Below, one piece after another: positions 35,376 through 45,366 of a stretch of 64,000 bases of DNA. Positions within the stretch are counted from its first letter, which is position 1; every line of letters begins with the position of its first letter. The position numbers were made by a program, and so were the translations under genes. Under the pieces are notes generated by a model, which searched no databases, was not told where the DNA came from, and saw only the letters and a program-made list of their open reading frames with translations. The stretch comes from Dermatemys mawii (lineage: Eukaryota > Chordata > Testudines > Dermatemydidae): NCBI GenBank assembly GCA_007922305.1, contig ML677472.1, positions 551,814 through 615,813 of the forward strand, in the 5' to 3' direction.

Positions 35376-37512
35376 GGTAATCAATCAATGGCTACCCAGG
35401 TGGTGTCAGAGAGAAGGCTTTGGATTCTTTGACCATGGGATGGTGTTCCAAGAAGGAGGAGTGCCAGGCAGAGATGGGCTTCACCTAACAAAGAGTGGAA
35501 AAAGCATCTTTGCAAGCAGGATGGCTAACCTAGTGAGGAGAGTTTTAAACTAGATTTACCAAGGGAAGGAGACCAAAGCCCTGAGGTAAGTGCGGAAGTG
35601 GGATACCAGGAGGAAGCACGAGGAGAAGAGTGCAAGAGAGGAGGGCTCCTGCCTCATACTGAGAAAGCAGGACGATCAGCGAGTTATCTTAAGTGCCTAG
35701 ACACAAATGCAAGAAGCCTGGAAATAAACAGGGAGAACTGGAAGTCCTGACACAGTCAAGGAATTATGATGTAATTGGAATAAAAAGGTGGGGGAGTTGT
35801 GTTGTATGTAAGAAAGCAGTATAACCTCTCAGAGCTCTACTATGAAACTGCAGAAAAACCTGAGAGTTTCAGGATTAAGTTTAGAAGTGTGAGCAACAAG
35901 GATTATGTCATGTTGGGAGTCTGCTACGGACCACCAGTCCAGGGGGATGAGGTGGACGAGGCTTTTTGGTGGCAACTAACAGAAGTTACAAGATCACAAG
36001 CCCTGATTTTCATGGGGGACTTCAATCACCCCATATCTACTGGGAGAGCCATACAGCGGTGCACAGACAATCCAGGAAGTTTTTGGAAAGTGTAGGGGAC
36101 AATTTCCTGGTGTAAGTGCTGGAGGAACCAACTAGCGGAAGAGCTCTTCTTGACCTGCTGTTCACAAAAAGGGAAGAATTAGTAGGGGAAACAAAAGTGG
36201 ATGGGAACCTGAGAGGCAGTGACCATGAGATGGTTGAGTTCAAGATCCTGACACAGGGAAGAAAGGAAAACAGCAGAATACAGACCCTGGACTTCAGAAA
36301 AGCAGACTTTGACTCCCTCAGGGAACTGATGGGCAAGGTCCCCTGGGAGAATAGCATGACAGGGAAAGGAGTCCAAGAGAGCTAGTTGTATTTTCAAGGA
36401 TCCTTATTGAGATTTCAGGAACAAACCATCCCGATGTGTAGAAAGAATAGTAAATATGGCAGGCAACCAGTTTGGCTTAACAGTGAAATCCTTGCCGATC
36501 TTAAACACAAAAAAGAAGCTTACAAGAAGTGGAAGATGGGACAAATGACCAGGGAGGAGTATACAAATATTGATCAGGCATGCAGGAGTGAAATCAGGGA
36601 GGCCAAATCTAACACTTGGAAGTTGCAGCTAGCAAGGGATGTTAAGTGTAGCAAGAAGGGTTTCTTCAGGTATGTTAGCAACAAGAAGAAAGTCAAGGAA
36701 AGTGTTGGCCCCTTACTGAGTGAGGGAGGCAACCTAGTGACAGATGATGTGGAAAAAACTAATGTACTCAATGCTTTTTTTGCCTCTGTCTTCACTAACA
36801 AGGTGAACTCCCAGACTACTGCACTGCGCAGCACAGCATGGGGAGAAGGTAACCAGCCCTCTGTGGAGAAAGAAGTGGTTCAGGACTATTTAGAAAAGCT
36901 AATTGAGCTCAAATCCATAGGGACGGATGTGCTGCATCCAAGGGTGCTAAAGGGGTTGGCGGATGTGATTGCAGAGCCATTGGCCATTATCTTTGAAAAG
37001 TCATGGTGATGAGGGGAAGTCCTGGATGACTGGAAAAAGGCTAATGTAGTGCCCATCTTTAAAAAAGGGAAAAGAAGGATCCAGGGAACTACAGGCCAGT
37101 CAGCCTCATCTCAGTCCCTGGAAAAATCATGGAGCAGGCCCTCAACGAATCAATTCTGAAGCACTTAAAGGAGAGGAAAGTGATCAGGAACAGTCAGCAT
37201 GGATTCACCAAGGACAAATCATGCCTGACTAACCTAATTGTCTTCTATGATGAGATAACTGGTTCTGTGGATGAGGGGAAAGCAGTGGGTGTGCTATTCC
37301 TTGACTTTAGCAAAGCTTTTGATACGGTCTCGCACAGTATTCTTGCCAGCAAGTTAAAGAAGTATGGGCTGGATGAATGGACTACAAGGTGAATAGAAAG
37401 CTGGCTAGATCGTCGGGCTCAACGAATAGTGATCAATGGCTCCATATCTAATTGGCAGCAGGTATCATGTGTAGTGCCCCAAGGGTCAGTCCTGGAGCTG
37501 GTTTTGTTCAGT
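35376..37512 (+). pseudogene. CR1 ORF2, 5' and middle part
   Basis: The plus strand carries the CR1 ORF1/ORF2 junction region, then the endonuclease (MLGVCYGPP and FMGDFNHP near 35920-36030) and the central linker (PVWLNSEILADLKHKKEAYK near 36470). The reverse transcriptase follows up to the [15 protein letters not shown] block near 37300. It is read in several frames, with stops near 36095, 36385 and 37009, so it is inactive. The CR1 sequence stops at GTTTTGTTCAGTATC (37501-37515). The missing continuation, starting TTCATTAATGA, is found on the other strand at 38432. The family is the same as the inverted piece as far as can be judged by eye. Confidence 0.8.
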
Positions 37513-38432
37513 ATCATAGAATTATAGAATATCAGGGATGGAAGAGACCTCAGAAGATCCTCTAGTCCAACCCCTGCTCAAAGCAGGACCAATCCTCAAC
37601 TAAATCATCCCAGCCAGGGCTTTGTCAAGCCTGACCTTAAAAACCTCTAAGGAAGGAGATTCCACGACCTCCCTAGGTAACCCGTTCCAGTGCTTCACCA
37701 TCCTCCTAGTGAAAAAGGTTTTCTTAATATCCAATCTAAACCTTCCCCACTGCAACTTGAGGCCATTACTCCTTGTTCTGTCATCTGGTACCGCTGAGAA
37801 CAGTCTAGAAGATCAATCATCTTTCAAACCCCCTTTCAGGTAGTTGAAAGCAGCTATCAAATCCCCTCTCATTCTTCTCATCTGTAGATTAAACAATCCC
37901 AGTTCTCTCAGCCTCTCCTTGTAATTTATGTGCTCCAGCCCCCTAATCATTTTTTTGCCCTCTGCTGGACTCTCCAATGTTTCCACATCCTTGTTGTAGT
38001 GTGGGGCCCAAAATTGGACACAGTACTCATGTAGAGTAGAGGGGAATTATAAAATTCCTTGATCTGCTGGCAATGTCCCTCCTTATACAACCCAAAATTC
38101 TGTTAGCCTTCTTGGCAACAAGGGCACACTGTTGACTCATATCCAGCTTCTCATCCACTGTAACTCCTAGGTCCTTTTCTGCAGAACTGCTGCCTAGCCA
38201 TTCGATCCCTAGTTTGTAGCAGTGCATGGGATTCTTCTGTCTTAAGTGGAGGACTCTGCACTTGTCCTTGTTGAACCTCATCAAATTTCTTTTGGCCCAA
38301 TCCTCTGATTTGTCTAGGTCCTTCTGTATCCTATCCCTACCCTCCAACATATCTACCACTCCTCCCAGTTTAGTGTCATCTGCAAACTTGCTGCAGGTGT
38401 GGTCTACACCATCATCCAGGTCATTAATGAAG
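37513..38432 (-). pseudogene. CR1 ORF2 C-terminal part and 3' tail, inverted
   Basis: Read on the minus strand from 38432: FINDLDDGV, then FADDTKLGGVVD (YADD box), RFNKDKCRVLHL, EKDLGVTVDEKLDMSQQC, the thumb region and the 3' UTR, ending with the CR1 tail (ATCATAGAATTATAGAAT on the plus strand at 37513). It begins precisely where the plus-strand CR1 copy stops, so the two are probably parts of one element. The 5' edge touches a tRNA SINE. Confidence 0.85.
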
Positions 38433-38619
38433 GGCAGGAGGGATAGCTCAACTAGACCCAGAGTTGTGAGTTCAATCCTAGGAGGGAGACAGGATATGTA
38501 TGGATCTGGGGCAAAAAATCTGTTGGATGATTTATATGGGAATTGGTCCTGCTTTGCACAGGGGGTTCCACCAGATGACTTCCTGTAGTCCCTTCCAGCC
38601 ATGATGTTCTATTATTCTA
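38433..38619 (+). mobile_element. tRNA-derived SINE (tortoise Pol III SINE type)
   Basis: Box A is GGATAGCTCAACTAG and box B is GTGAGTTCAATCCTAGG, spaced as in a tRNA. The body contains TTGGTCCTGCTTTGCACAGG, and the 3' end GTCCCTTCCAGCCATGATGT is shared with CR1, as expected for a SINE mobilised by CR1 reverse transcriptase. Confidence 0.75.
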
Positions 38620-38785
38620 ATCTGAATTTTCCCTTGTGGACCTCAAATGCCTTTCTCTTGTACCTCAGCCCAAGACCTAATCTACCAATTTGGGGGCTAA
38701 TATCTAGCCAAGGATTCATTAAATAAAAGTTGAAATTCCCTGCTCTGCCACTAACGTCCTATGTGACCTTGGCCAACACCCTTAG

Positions 38786-38870
38786 GGCCAGATCATCAAA
38801 GGTATTTAGGCGTCTAACTCCTATTGATTTCAATCAATCAGGGGACTTAGTCACCTAAATACCTTATCTA
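38786..38870. repeat. Harbinger-like palindromic MITE
   Basis: GGGCCAGATCATCAAAGGTA with TTTAGGCG at the left pairs loosely with AAATACCTT at the right. Same family style as 6846-6906 and 7826-7912. Confidence 0.45.
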
Positions 38871-39060
38871 CAGTACAGAGTATTGTTGACAAAAGGCAGC
38901 TTTTGTTGACAAAACAGTGGACGGGTACACACTAGAATGTGACTTTTGGTGGCAAAAATGCCTGTTTTGGTGACAAAACATTGGGGGTAATCACCACCCA
39001 CATGAGAGACATGAGGCTTTTTGTGCAAAAGTTTTGTTGATAAAGTGCCAGTGTAGACAC
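38871..39060. mobile_element. MITE rich in TTTTGTTGACAAAA
   Basis: Repeated TTTTGTTGACAAAA phrases lie at about 38885-38915, with relatives at 38960-39040. The sequence is bounded by CTACAGTACAG and CAGTGTAGACAC. The ends are suggestive of a TIR (GTCTACACT-type), but no exact duplication is found. Confidence 0.5.
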
Positions 39061-39089
39061 TGCACTTGATTTTATTGCTTTAATTAGCC

Positions 39090-39308
39090 TTTAATGGCTA
39101 TTAGCCAGGATGGGTAAGGAATGATGTCCCTAGCCTCTGTTTGTCAGAGAGGAGTGATGGACGGCAGGAGAGAGATCACTTGATCATTATCTGTTAGGTT
39201 CACTCACTCCGGGACACCTGGCATTGGCCACAATTGATAGACAGGATACTGGGCTAGATGGACCTTTGGTCTGACCCAGTACGGCCATTATTATGTTCTT
39301 ATGTTCTC
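39090..39308 (+). mobile_element. CR1 3' end (L3-like subfamily)
   Basis: The sense-strand 3' UTR reads TTAATGGCTATTAGCCAGGA, GATCACTTGATCATTATCTG, TGGGCTAGATGGACCTTTGG, and the tail ATTATGTTCTTATGTTCT. It is the same 3' end as the nested CR1 at 28627 in the other orientation. Confidence 0.8.
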
Positions 39309-39363
39309 CAGGAGGTGCCCCACAAAGCCTGTCCTGACTGCTCTGGCCAGCAGTTTGAACTCA

Positions 39364-39490
39364 GGGTATGGTTACACTTACAAAATTATAGCGCTATTGC
39401 TTATAGCGCTCGCCTTATACAGCAATAATAATAGCGCTATTGTATGTCCACACTGAGCTGCTCCAGCGCTATAGCATGGCCACATTTGCG
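39364..39490. promoter_or_regulatory. Left TIR and subterminal AGCGCT repeats
   Basis: After the TIR, AGCGCT occurs near 39390, 39405, 39433 and 39465, usually as TATAGCGCTA. The clustering at both ends suggests binding sites for the element's Myb-like protein or transposase; that role is inferred. Confidence 0.5.
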
Positions 39491-39733
39491 GCACTTAATA
39501 CGGCATTAAGAGCAGCGCATTAGGGCATGTATCCCACAGTACACCTCTTCCTGATCTGGCGCAATGGCTTGTGGTAGGGGGGGCGTCACTTGCGGGGCAT
39601 TCTATATCCTGTTTGAACTACCCATGATGCTTTTTGGCATATCCCAGCAATCCCTGTGTTTCCTTCCACCTCCGGCGCCATCTTTCAAGGGTTTCAGCAA
39701 GGCACGCTCCGTCTTCCATTGTCGAGTGCTGCA

Positions 39734-40975
39734 ATGAATCTAGAACTGCTGAGGGACATGCTGACGACTGTCGCCAGCACATCTCTGTGTGCAGTGGAGT
39801 TATTCCTTGACATGCAGGATGACAGTGATGATTCTGAAGACGAGATCGAAGCGGTGAATGCATTCGACACAAAGCTTCTTGTCTCATTAACGGACATGCT
39901 CACGGCTGTTGAACGCCGCTTCTGGGCACGGGAAACAAGCACAGAGTGGTGGGATCGCATCATCATGCAAGTCTGGGACGACGAGCAGTGGCTGCAAACC
40001 TTTCGAATGAGAAAAGCCACTTTCATGGGACTCTATGCTGAACTCGCCCCTGCCCTGCGGCGCAAGGACACCAGACTGAGAGCTGCCCTCCCGGTGGAGA
40101 AGCGGGTGGCTATCGCGATCTGGAAGCTGGCTACCCCAGACAGCTACCGATCGGTGGCCAACCAGTTTGGGGTTGGAAAGTCAACCGTTGGAGTTGTGCT
40201 GATGCAAGTGTGCAGGGCCATTAATCGCATCCTGCTACGAAAAATCGTGACTCTGGATAACGTGCATGACATCGTGGCTGGCTTTGAAGAAATGGGTTTC
40301 CCTAACTGTGGTGGGGCGATAGATGGGACCCATATACCCATTCTGGCGCCCGCCCACGTAGCTGAGGAGTACGTTAACCGAAAGGGGTACTTCTCCATGG
40401 TTCTCCAGGCGCTTGTGGATCACCGTAGGCGTTTTACTGACATTAACGCTGGCTGGTCTGGAAAGGTGCATGACGCACGCATCTTCCGCAACACCAGCCT
40501 GTTCATGAAGCTGCAAGCCGGGACTTTTTTCCCAGACCAGAGGATCCCCGTGGGGGAAGTGGAAATGCCCATAGTGATTCTTGGTGACCCTGCTTACCCT
40601 TTAATGCCCTGGCTCATGAAACCGTACACAGGGAGCCTGGACAGCAGTCAGGAAAGGTTCAACTACAGGCTTAGCCGTTGTCGAATGACTGTGGAGTGTG
40701 CTTTTGGGCATCTCAAGGCGCGCTGGCGCTGTCTTTATGGGAGGCTAGATTTGGCCGAGGGTAGTATCTCCGCGGTTATTTCCGCATGCTGTGCCCTACA
40801 TAATCTTTGTGAGCGGAAGGGCGAAGGCTTCACTCAGGCATGGTCCTCTGAGGTTCAACGCCTGGAGGCCACATATGCCCAGCCAGAGAGCAGGGTTCAT
40901 GGAGGGGACCAGCGCGAGGCTGTTAGGATCAGGGAAGCCTTGAGGGAGCATTTTGAGGCTGAAAGCCAGTTCTAA
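39734..40975 (+). CDS. Harbinger DDE transposase (HARBI1-like)
   Basis: This 413-residue protein cuts and pastes the element. The N-terminus (residues 1-50) is acidic (MQDDSDDSEDEIE). A helix-turn-helix-like SVANQFGVGKSTVG lies at about 140-153. The DDE_4 catalytic core follows: D197 in GAIDGTHIP, D285 in ILGDPAYPL and E321 in TVECAFGHLKARW, with the spacing usual for Harbinger. The C-terminus (ALREHFEAESQF) ends in TAA. I chose the ATG at 39734; the frame is open upstream to 39656, but that codon is GTG. No stop or frameshift is present. A poly(A) signal AATAAA lies at 41079-41084. The Myb gene converges from the other side. HARBI1 is the domesticated vertebrate relative. The function is confident from motifs; activity is inferred. 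Confidence 0.93.
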   Translation: MNLELLRDMLTTVASTSLCAVELFLDMQDDSDDSEDEIEAVNAFDTKLLVSLTDMLTAVERRFWARETSTEWWDRIIMQVWDDEQWLQTFRMRKATFMGLYAELAPALRRKDTRLRAALPVEKRVAIAIWKLATPDSYRSVANQFGVGKSTVGVVLMQVCRAINRILLRKIVTLDNVHDIVAGFEEMGFPNCGGAIDGTHIPILAPAHVAEEYVNRKGYFSMVLQALVDHRRRFTDINAGWSGKVHDARIFRNTSLFMKLQAGTFFPDQRIPVGEVEMPIVILGDPAYPLMPWLMKPYTGSLDSSQERFNYRLSRCRMTVECAFGHLKARWRCLYGRLDLAEGSISAVISACCALHNLCERKGEGFTQAWSSEVQRLEATYAQPESRVHGGDQREAVRIREALREHFEAESQF

Positions 40976-41078
40976 AGTGAGGTGCAGATGGAGGGAGGGA
41001 GGGAGGGAGGGAGGGAGCATTCTTTTAACAGGAACAGGCATTTGCTTTTCTGTAGCCTGTAATAATGTATGTACACTT

Positions 41079-41119
41079 AATAAAAAAAACCCATTTATTA
41101 AGAAGACAATTCATTTATT
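41079..41119. terminator. Back-to-back poly(A) signals of the Harbinger genes
   Basis: AATAAA on the plus strand at 41079-41084 serves the transposase. TTTATT at 41094-41099 and 41114-41119 gives AATAAA on the minus strand for the Myb-like gene. The two 3' ends meet within about 40 bp, so transcripts may overlap. Confidence 0.6.
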
Positions 41120-41208
41120 GAACAGGTACTTCGGTTGCTGAAAGAAAATATTGTGATGCATGTGAGGGGGAAGGCAGGGGAGGTGCAATGGGGGTGTCGT
41201 GGGGTCAG

Positions 41209-43262
41209 TCAGAGATCGGAGTATGTCCGGGTCTCTGAGTCTCCAGTGCCCTCACAGTGGCCATGTCCCCCGAACCCCATTTGCGGTGGCCAGTAAGGCA
41301 TGTTATTAGGGGTAGACTGCAGTGGATAATGGTCTGGGGTCTGGGGGTTGTTCGGTGAAGACAGAGGGGTTGGAGGCAGCTGTGGATGGTGATAACCATT
41401 TGGCTGATGATAGTGGCCTGGAGGGTACAGAGGCAAAGAAGGGGAAGGGAGTTGGGGCAAACGATAATTGGGGTGGTGGGTGCGGAGCTTCTCCTCCTGA
41501 AGGGTGACAAGCCGCTGCATAGTCTGCAATTGAAGCTGCAGTAATGAGAGCAGCTTGTCGGTGCTTTTCCGGCGGTGAATCGCATTCTCCTTCCGCGCCT
41601 TCTCCCTCAACTTGCTCTCATTCTCCCTCCACCTCTGTGCAACTCGATTCTCCGTTACAGCCTGTTGCATTACTTGCTGTACAAGATCCTCTTTGCTCCT
41701 TCGTGGCCGCTTCCTCAGTCGCCTGAGCCTCTCAGCTGTTGATAAGAGCGATGGCGAAGGGGTGAAGGACGACCCTTCTAAAATAAAAAGATACATTTCA
41801 CAGTGGTTCCCTTGTGAAGAGCAGACATGCCTATCATTCTCCCGCATTCCCCGTTTGCCTGTCCCGCAGACAGCACAGATACAGCAACGGAGCCCCTGCC
41901 ATGGTGAGTGGACTCCAGAGGCAAGGGAAATGATTTTTTCCCTGCCCTGAAAAGCTGTGGTGGGGGAGGGGGTGGGGAGTGCCGGTACGTTGCAGGAGCC
42001 ACAGTGTGAGCAGCAGGCAGGGGGAAGGATTTCTTCCCTGCCCTGAAAAGCTGTGGTGGGGGTGGGGAGGGGTGTGGAGTGCCGGGAAGTGGCAGGAGCC
42101 CTACTCTGAACACTGTTCCAACATTCTCCGTAGGTGTTTGTCCTGGAAGATATCTCGTTGCTTCAAGTCACTGAGGAGCAAAGGGAAGGGATTTTATTAA
42201 GATGCGGCTTCCGCCCAGGGCCATATGCAACGTGCCTATGTGCAGCAATGCTCCCCACGCCCATTGTAGCACAGTGGCAGGGACTAGTGACCGGGACCGG
42301 GACGGGGACCACGCTGGCTCTCCCGGGAAACCTGCGCAGGCGCATTGCAAGTGCTCTTATTGAGACCTTTGAAGAGATTACTGATGATGACTACCGCGAG
42401 GTGATAGACTACATCAATGCACTATTCCACATGTAGACAAGCATGCAAGCATCCCTTTCCACCCCAAGCTGCCTGCCTTCCCCATAGAAAAGCAGCTTTA
42501 CCGCCGCAATGCACTGCTGAGCTGGCCCCTGCAACCGCCGGACGCTGTGGCTGGCCGCCCTCCTCCTGGCTTTAGAGGAGAGCTCCTGGCTGCATGCCCC
42601 CCTGCCCTCCTCCTGGCTTGAACAGAGCACCAGGTGGAATGCCCCCCTCATCCCTTTCCACCCCAAGCTGCCAGCCTTCCCCATAGAAAAGCAGCTTTAC
42701 CTCCGCAATCCGCTGCTGAGCTGGCCCCTGCAACCGCCGGACGCTGTGGCTGGCTGCCCTCCTGGGTTGAGAAGAGCTCCTGGCTGCATGCGTCCAGGGA
42801 CTCCTCCGTGCCCTGGATCGCTGCTGCCTCGTCCTCATCCTCCTCCTCTTCTTCATCCTCCTGCTCTTCATCCTCCTCCTCACCCCCTCCTTCACTGGTG
42901 GGCTGGGAAGTGTCCGTGGTGGTCGATGGAGTGACCGTGGGATCACCACCAAGTATCGCGTGCAGCTCCTTATAAAATCTGCAAGTCACCGGGGCTGCCC
43001 CTGAGCGGCCGTTTGCCTCGCGGGCTTTGCGATACGCATTCCTAAGCTCCTTTACCTTAACACGGCACTGCAGAGTGTCCCGCTCATGGCCTCTTTCTGC
43101 CAAGGCCCGTGATATCTGCCCATAGGTGTCAAAATTCCTGCAGCTAGACCGCAGCTGAGACTGAACAGCCTCTTCCCCCCAGCAGCTGATGAGGTCCAGC
43201 ACCTCACTATTGCTCCATGCTGGGGATCGCCTATTGCGAGGAGGCATGGCACGTGGAGTCAT
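41209..43262 (-). CDS. Harbinger Myb/SANT-like DNA-binding protein, two exons
   Basis: In Harbinger elements this protein binds the transposon ends and helps the transposase enter the nucleus. Exon 1 is 43262-42701 and exon 2 is 41777-41209, with a 923-bp intron. The donor reads GCGGAG|GTAAAG, the acceptor TTTTATTTTAG|AAGGG, and the phase matches (G + AA = Glu), giving about 376 residues. Residues 8-105 form a trihelix (RRSPAWSNSEVLDLI, WGEEAVQSQLRSS, DTLQCRVKVKELRNAYRKA). An acidic stretch rich in Glu follows. Exon 2 has a basic segment (RLRRLRKRPRRSKED), a coiled-coil-like LLSLLQLQLQTMQRL and a Pro-rich tail. I start at the ATG at 43262; 43247 is an alternative. The splice model is my inference from the frames; no transcript evidence was available. 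A 199-bp tandem duplication overlaps the exon 1 end. Confidence 0.8.
42450..42800. repeat. 199-bp tandem duplication across the Myb exon 1 donor
   Basis: Units start at 42450 and 42649 (CATCCCTTTCCACCCCAAGC) and match closely for about 150 bp, roughly 90-95% by eye. Both units carry a GTAAAGC donor-like site on the minus strand (42700 and about 42510). Confidence 0.8.
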
Positions 43263-43549
43263 GATGATCAATCAGAATGATCACCTGCAACGATTCCCTG
43301 AGACCACGCCACGCAATCAATCAGATCAATGAGAATGATCACTTGCAAGGATTCCCTGAGAGCACGCCATGCTTGGCTGGAGCAAACAGGAAGGGGATTT
43401 TCAAATTTCCCTGGAACTTTAAAGGGCGGGTCTGACGTGTGGTCACCTGAGGACAGGACAAAAGAGTTTGCAAGTGATGACCAGAGTGGCTTGAACGGGA
43501 ATTATGAGACAGGCTGGAGGCCAATTAATACGCAGTGGGTGTCCACATT

Positions 43550-43730
43550 CTTCCTGTAGCGCTACAGCAGGTGCGCTACAGCCCTTATTCCCCATGAGGA
43601 GGTGGATTAATAATAGCGCTATAACTCCGCGGTTATAGCGCTATTAGTGCCTTGCCAGTGTGGACGGAGAGTAGGTTATAGCGCTCGTAGGGGCTTTATA
43701 GCGCTATAAAGTGCCAGTGTAACCATGGCC
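43550..43730. promoter_or_regulatory. Right TIR and subterminal AGCGCT repeats
   Basis: AGCGCT occurs near 43558, 43614, 43637, 43679 and 43700, again mostly as TATAGCGCTAT, mirroring the left end and lying upstream of the Myb gene. Confidence 0.5.
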
Positions 43731-43733
43731 TCA

Positions 43734-44229
43734 GTTACCCTGAACTCAGGTAAACAACCACCTGTCCCTCCCCATTTAAAGCCCCAGGAATTTTTGAAAT
43801 TCCATTTCCTGTTTGCTTGGTGTGGAAAGGGCTCATTGCATCTTACAAGGTGACCATGGCAGCTTTACACAGCAAACGCTCTGCTGCTTGGACCACTGCG
43901 GAACTGCAGGATCTGCTCAGTCTTTAGGGAGAGGAGGCTGTGCCATAGGTGCCAACTTCCTCTTTAGCTGGGAGTTGCTCGAACCCCCCCCCGCCATCCC
44001 AGGTCCTGCCCCCACCCCACCTCTTACTGCCCCTGTTCCTCCCCTGCCCTGCTCCCCCCTTCCCCACGAAACCCTACCCCCATCCCATCTGGCCGCTAGG
44101 CCGCACAGCCCCGAGCCTGGGGAGTAGGGATTGACTCTGGCCATTAGGCTGCACAGCCCCAGCTGGTGGTGTGCAGGTGCGACAGCAGGCCCAACCCGTG
44201 ACACAGCCTCATTAAGTACTTCTAAAATT
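43734..44229. other. No recognisable feature
   Basis: C-rich sequence at 43985-44110 creates overlapping open frames on both strands without domain content. Confidence 0.4.
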
Positions 44230-44705
44230 GGCTTTGAAAGTGACTGGCTTATAAGACTTTCTGCATCTTAATGCAGTCCAGAGACTTGATGTTTTGCAGC
44301 ATTTTTTTTTCTATGTAGTTTGCCAGCATTGGCTTTGCTGATCAGTCTGGCAAACCAAGCGCCACCACTTTTTACCAATTATAGCTTTGGGAAGCTTTCT
44401 TTCTTCATTAGCTGTTTTGCAAGAGGTGCACCAGTAGCCGTCTTTTGTAACGTCAATAAATGGGAAAACTTTGACCAACAAACATTGGGAACTGTGTTTA
44501 GGTTTTAGAAACACTGTTTCTTCAGTAAGTAGCTGTATTTGTGCATCAGGCTGGTCGGATATAGATACACCATTTGGACCCTCAGATGACATGTTGATAT
44601 ATTTTTGGTTCTTGGTGTGTTCTTCAACTTGGTTAGTTTTTGAGGCCTTTTGGTGGAAAAAATAGTTGCATTGTTTTTTGTCTTTTCATTTTGACCTGCA
44701 ACATA
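44230..44705 (-). pseudogene. hAT/ZMYM-like N-terminal exon relic
   Basis: On the minus strand an acceptor-like TTTTATATGTTGCAG (ending about 44697) is followed by MKRQKTMQLFF, which resembles the MKRKxxxxxFF start of the DUF4371 hAT/ZMYM1-type proteins. A shifted frame continues the relic (KLTKLKNTPRTKN, then SEGPNGVSISDQPDAQIQLL). It reaches KDGYWCTSCKTANEERKL, a C-x2-C pair as in TTF-type zinc fingers, and then degrades after WWRLVCQTDQQSQCW. At least two frameshifts are needed. The family call rests on general layout and is tentative. Confidence 0.35.
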
Positions 44706-44884
44706 TAAAAGAGATATGAAGAGATTAAATGTTTGGATAGGATAATGCAAATTACAGCAAAACACATAACAGTTCTAGATTTCTAAAACAAATAAAAAAT
44801 AAAAATTAAATTGACTTTTGACAAATAAGCAGATAAGAGAGAAAGCCTCTCATGGATCAGTAATGGGAAACAAAGGGTAGGAAT

Positions 44885-45366
44885 AGATTGTTAGTTTTCA
44901 AAACGGAGAGAGGTAAATCATGGTGTCCCTCCAGGGACTGTACTTGGACCATTACTGTTCAACATATCTATAAAAGATCTGGAAAATGGACAAACAGTGA
45001 GGTGTCAAAATTTGCATATGATACAAACTACTCAAGATAGTTAAGTCCAAAGCAGCGTGAGAAGAGGTACAAAAGGATCTCACAAAACTGGGTTAGCGGG
45101 CAACAAAATGGCAGATTAAATTTTATATTTATAAATGCAAAGTAATGCACGTTGGAAAACAATCTCAACTAAATCTATAAAATGATGAGGTCTGAATTAG
45201 CTGTTACCATCAAGAAACAGATCTTGGAATCATTGAGGATGGTTCTCTGAAAATATCCACTCAATGTGCAGCGGCAGTTAGAAAAGCTAATGGAAAGTTA
45301 AGAACCTTTAGGAAAGGGGTAGATAAAAAGACAGAAAATATCATAAGGATGCTATATAAGTCATTA
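44885..45366 (+). mobile_element. CR1-like LINE fragment, old
   Basis: Broken frames show GVPPGTVLGPLLFNI, then CKVMHVGKQ and a DLGIIEDGSLKISTQCAAAV block, the RT palm and connection region of CR1. It has no 3' end. Confidence 0.7.

Larger units (their letters stand above)
39364..43730. mobile_element. Autonomous PIF/Harbinger transposon, apparently complete
   Basis: This 4,367-bp element is flanked by TCA on both sides (39361-39363 and 43731-43733), within a shared CTCAG. The left end GGGTATGGTTACACT and the right end, reverse-complemented GGCCATGGTTACACT, are inverted repeats, followed on both sides by several copies of the palindrome TATAGCGCTA. It contains the two genes expected of the superfamily, a DDE transposase and a Myb/SANT protein, both without stops, arranged convergently. 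Intact frames, intact ends and many CpG sites suggest recent activity. Confidence 0.9.

Noticed and set aside
37513..38432. Twin-priming 5' inversion as the origin of the split CR1
   Set aside because: In twin priming the tail lies at the outer end of the insertion; here the tail is at the internal junction, so a later inversion fits better.
38441..38480. tRNA gene
   Set aside because: Box A and B are present but the fold is degenerate and the downstream CR1-like tail shows a SINE.
39656..39733. Upstream extension of the Harbinger transposase by 26 codons
   Set aside because: The codon at 39656 is GTG and no ATG occurs before 39734; the extra residues show no family resemblance.
41209..41847. 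Separate 212-codon gene on the minus strand
   Set aside because: The part above 41777 reads through the intron acceptor; the frame is better explained as exon 2 of the Myb-like gene.
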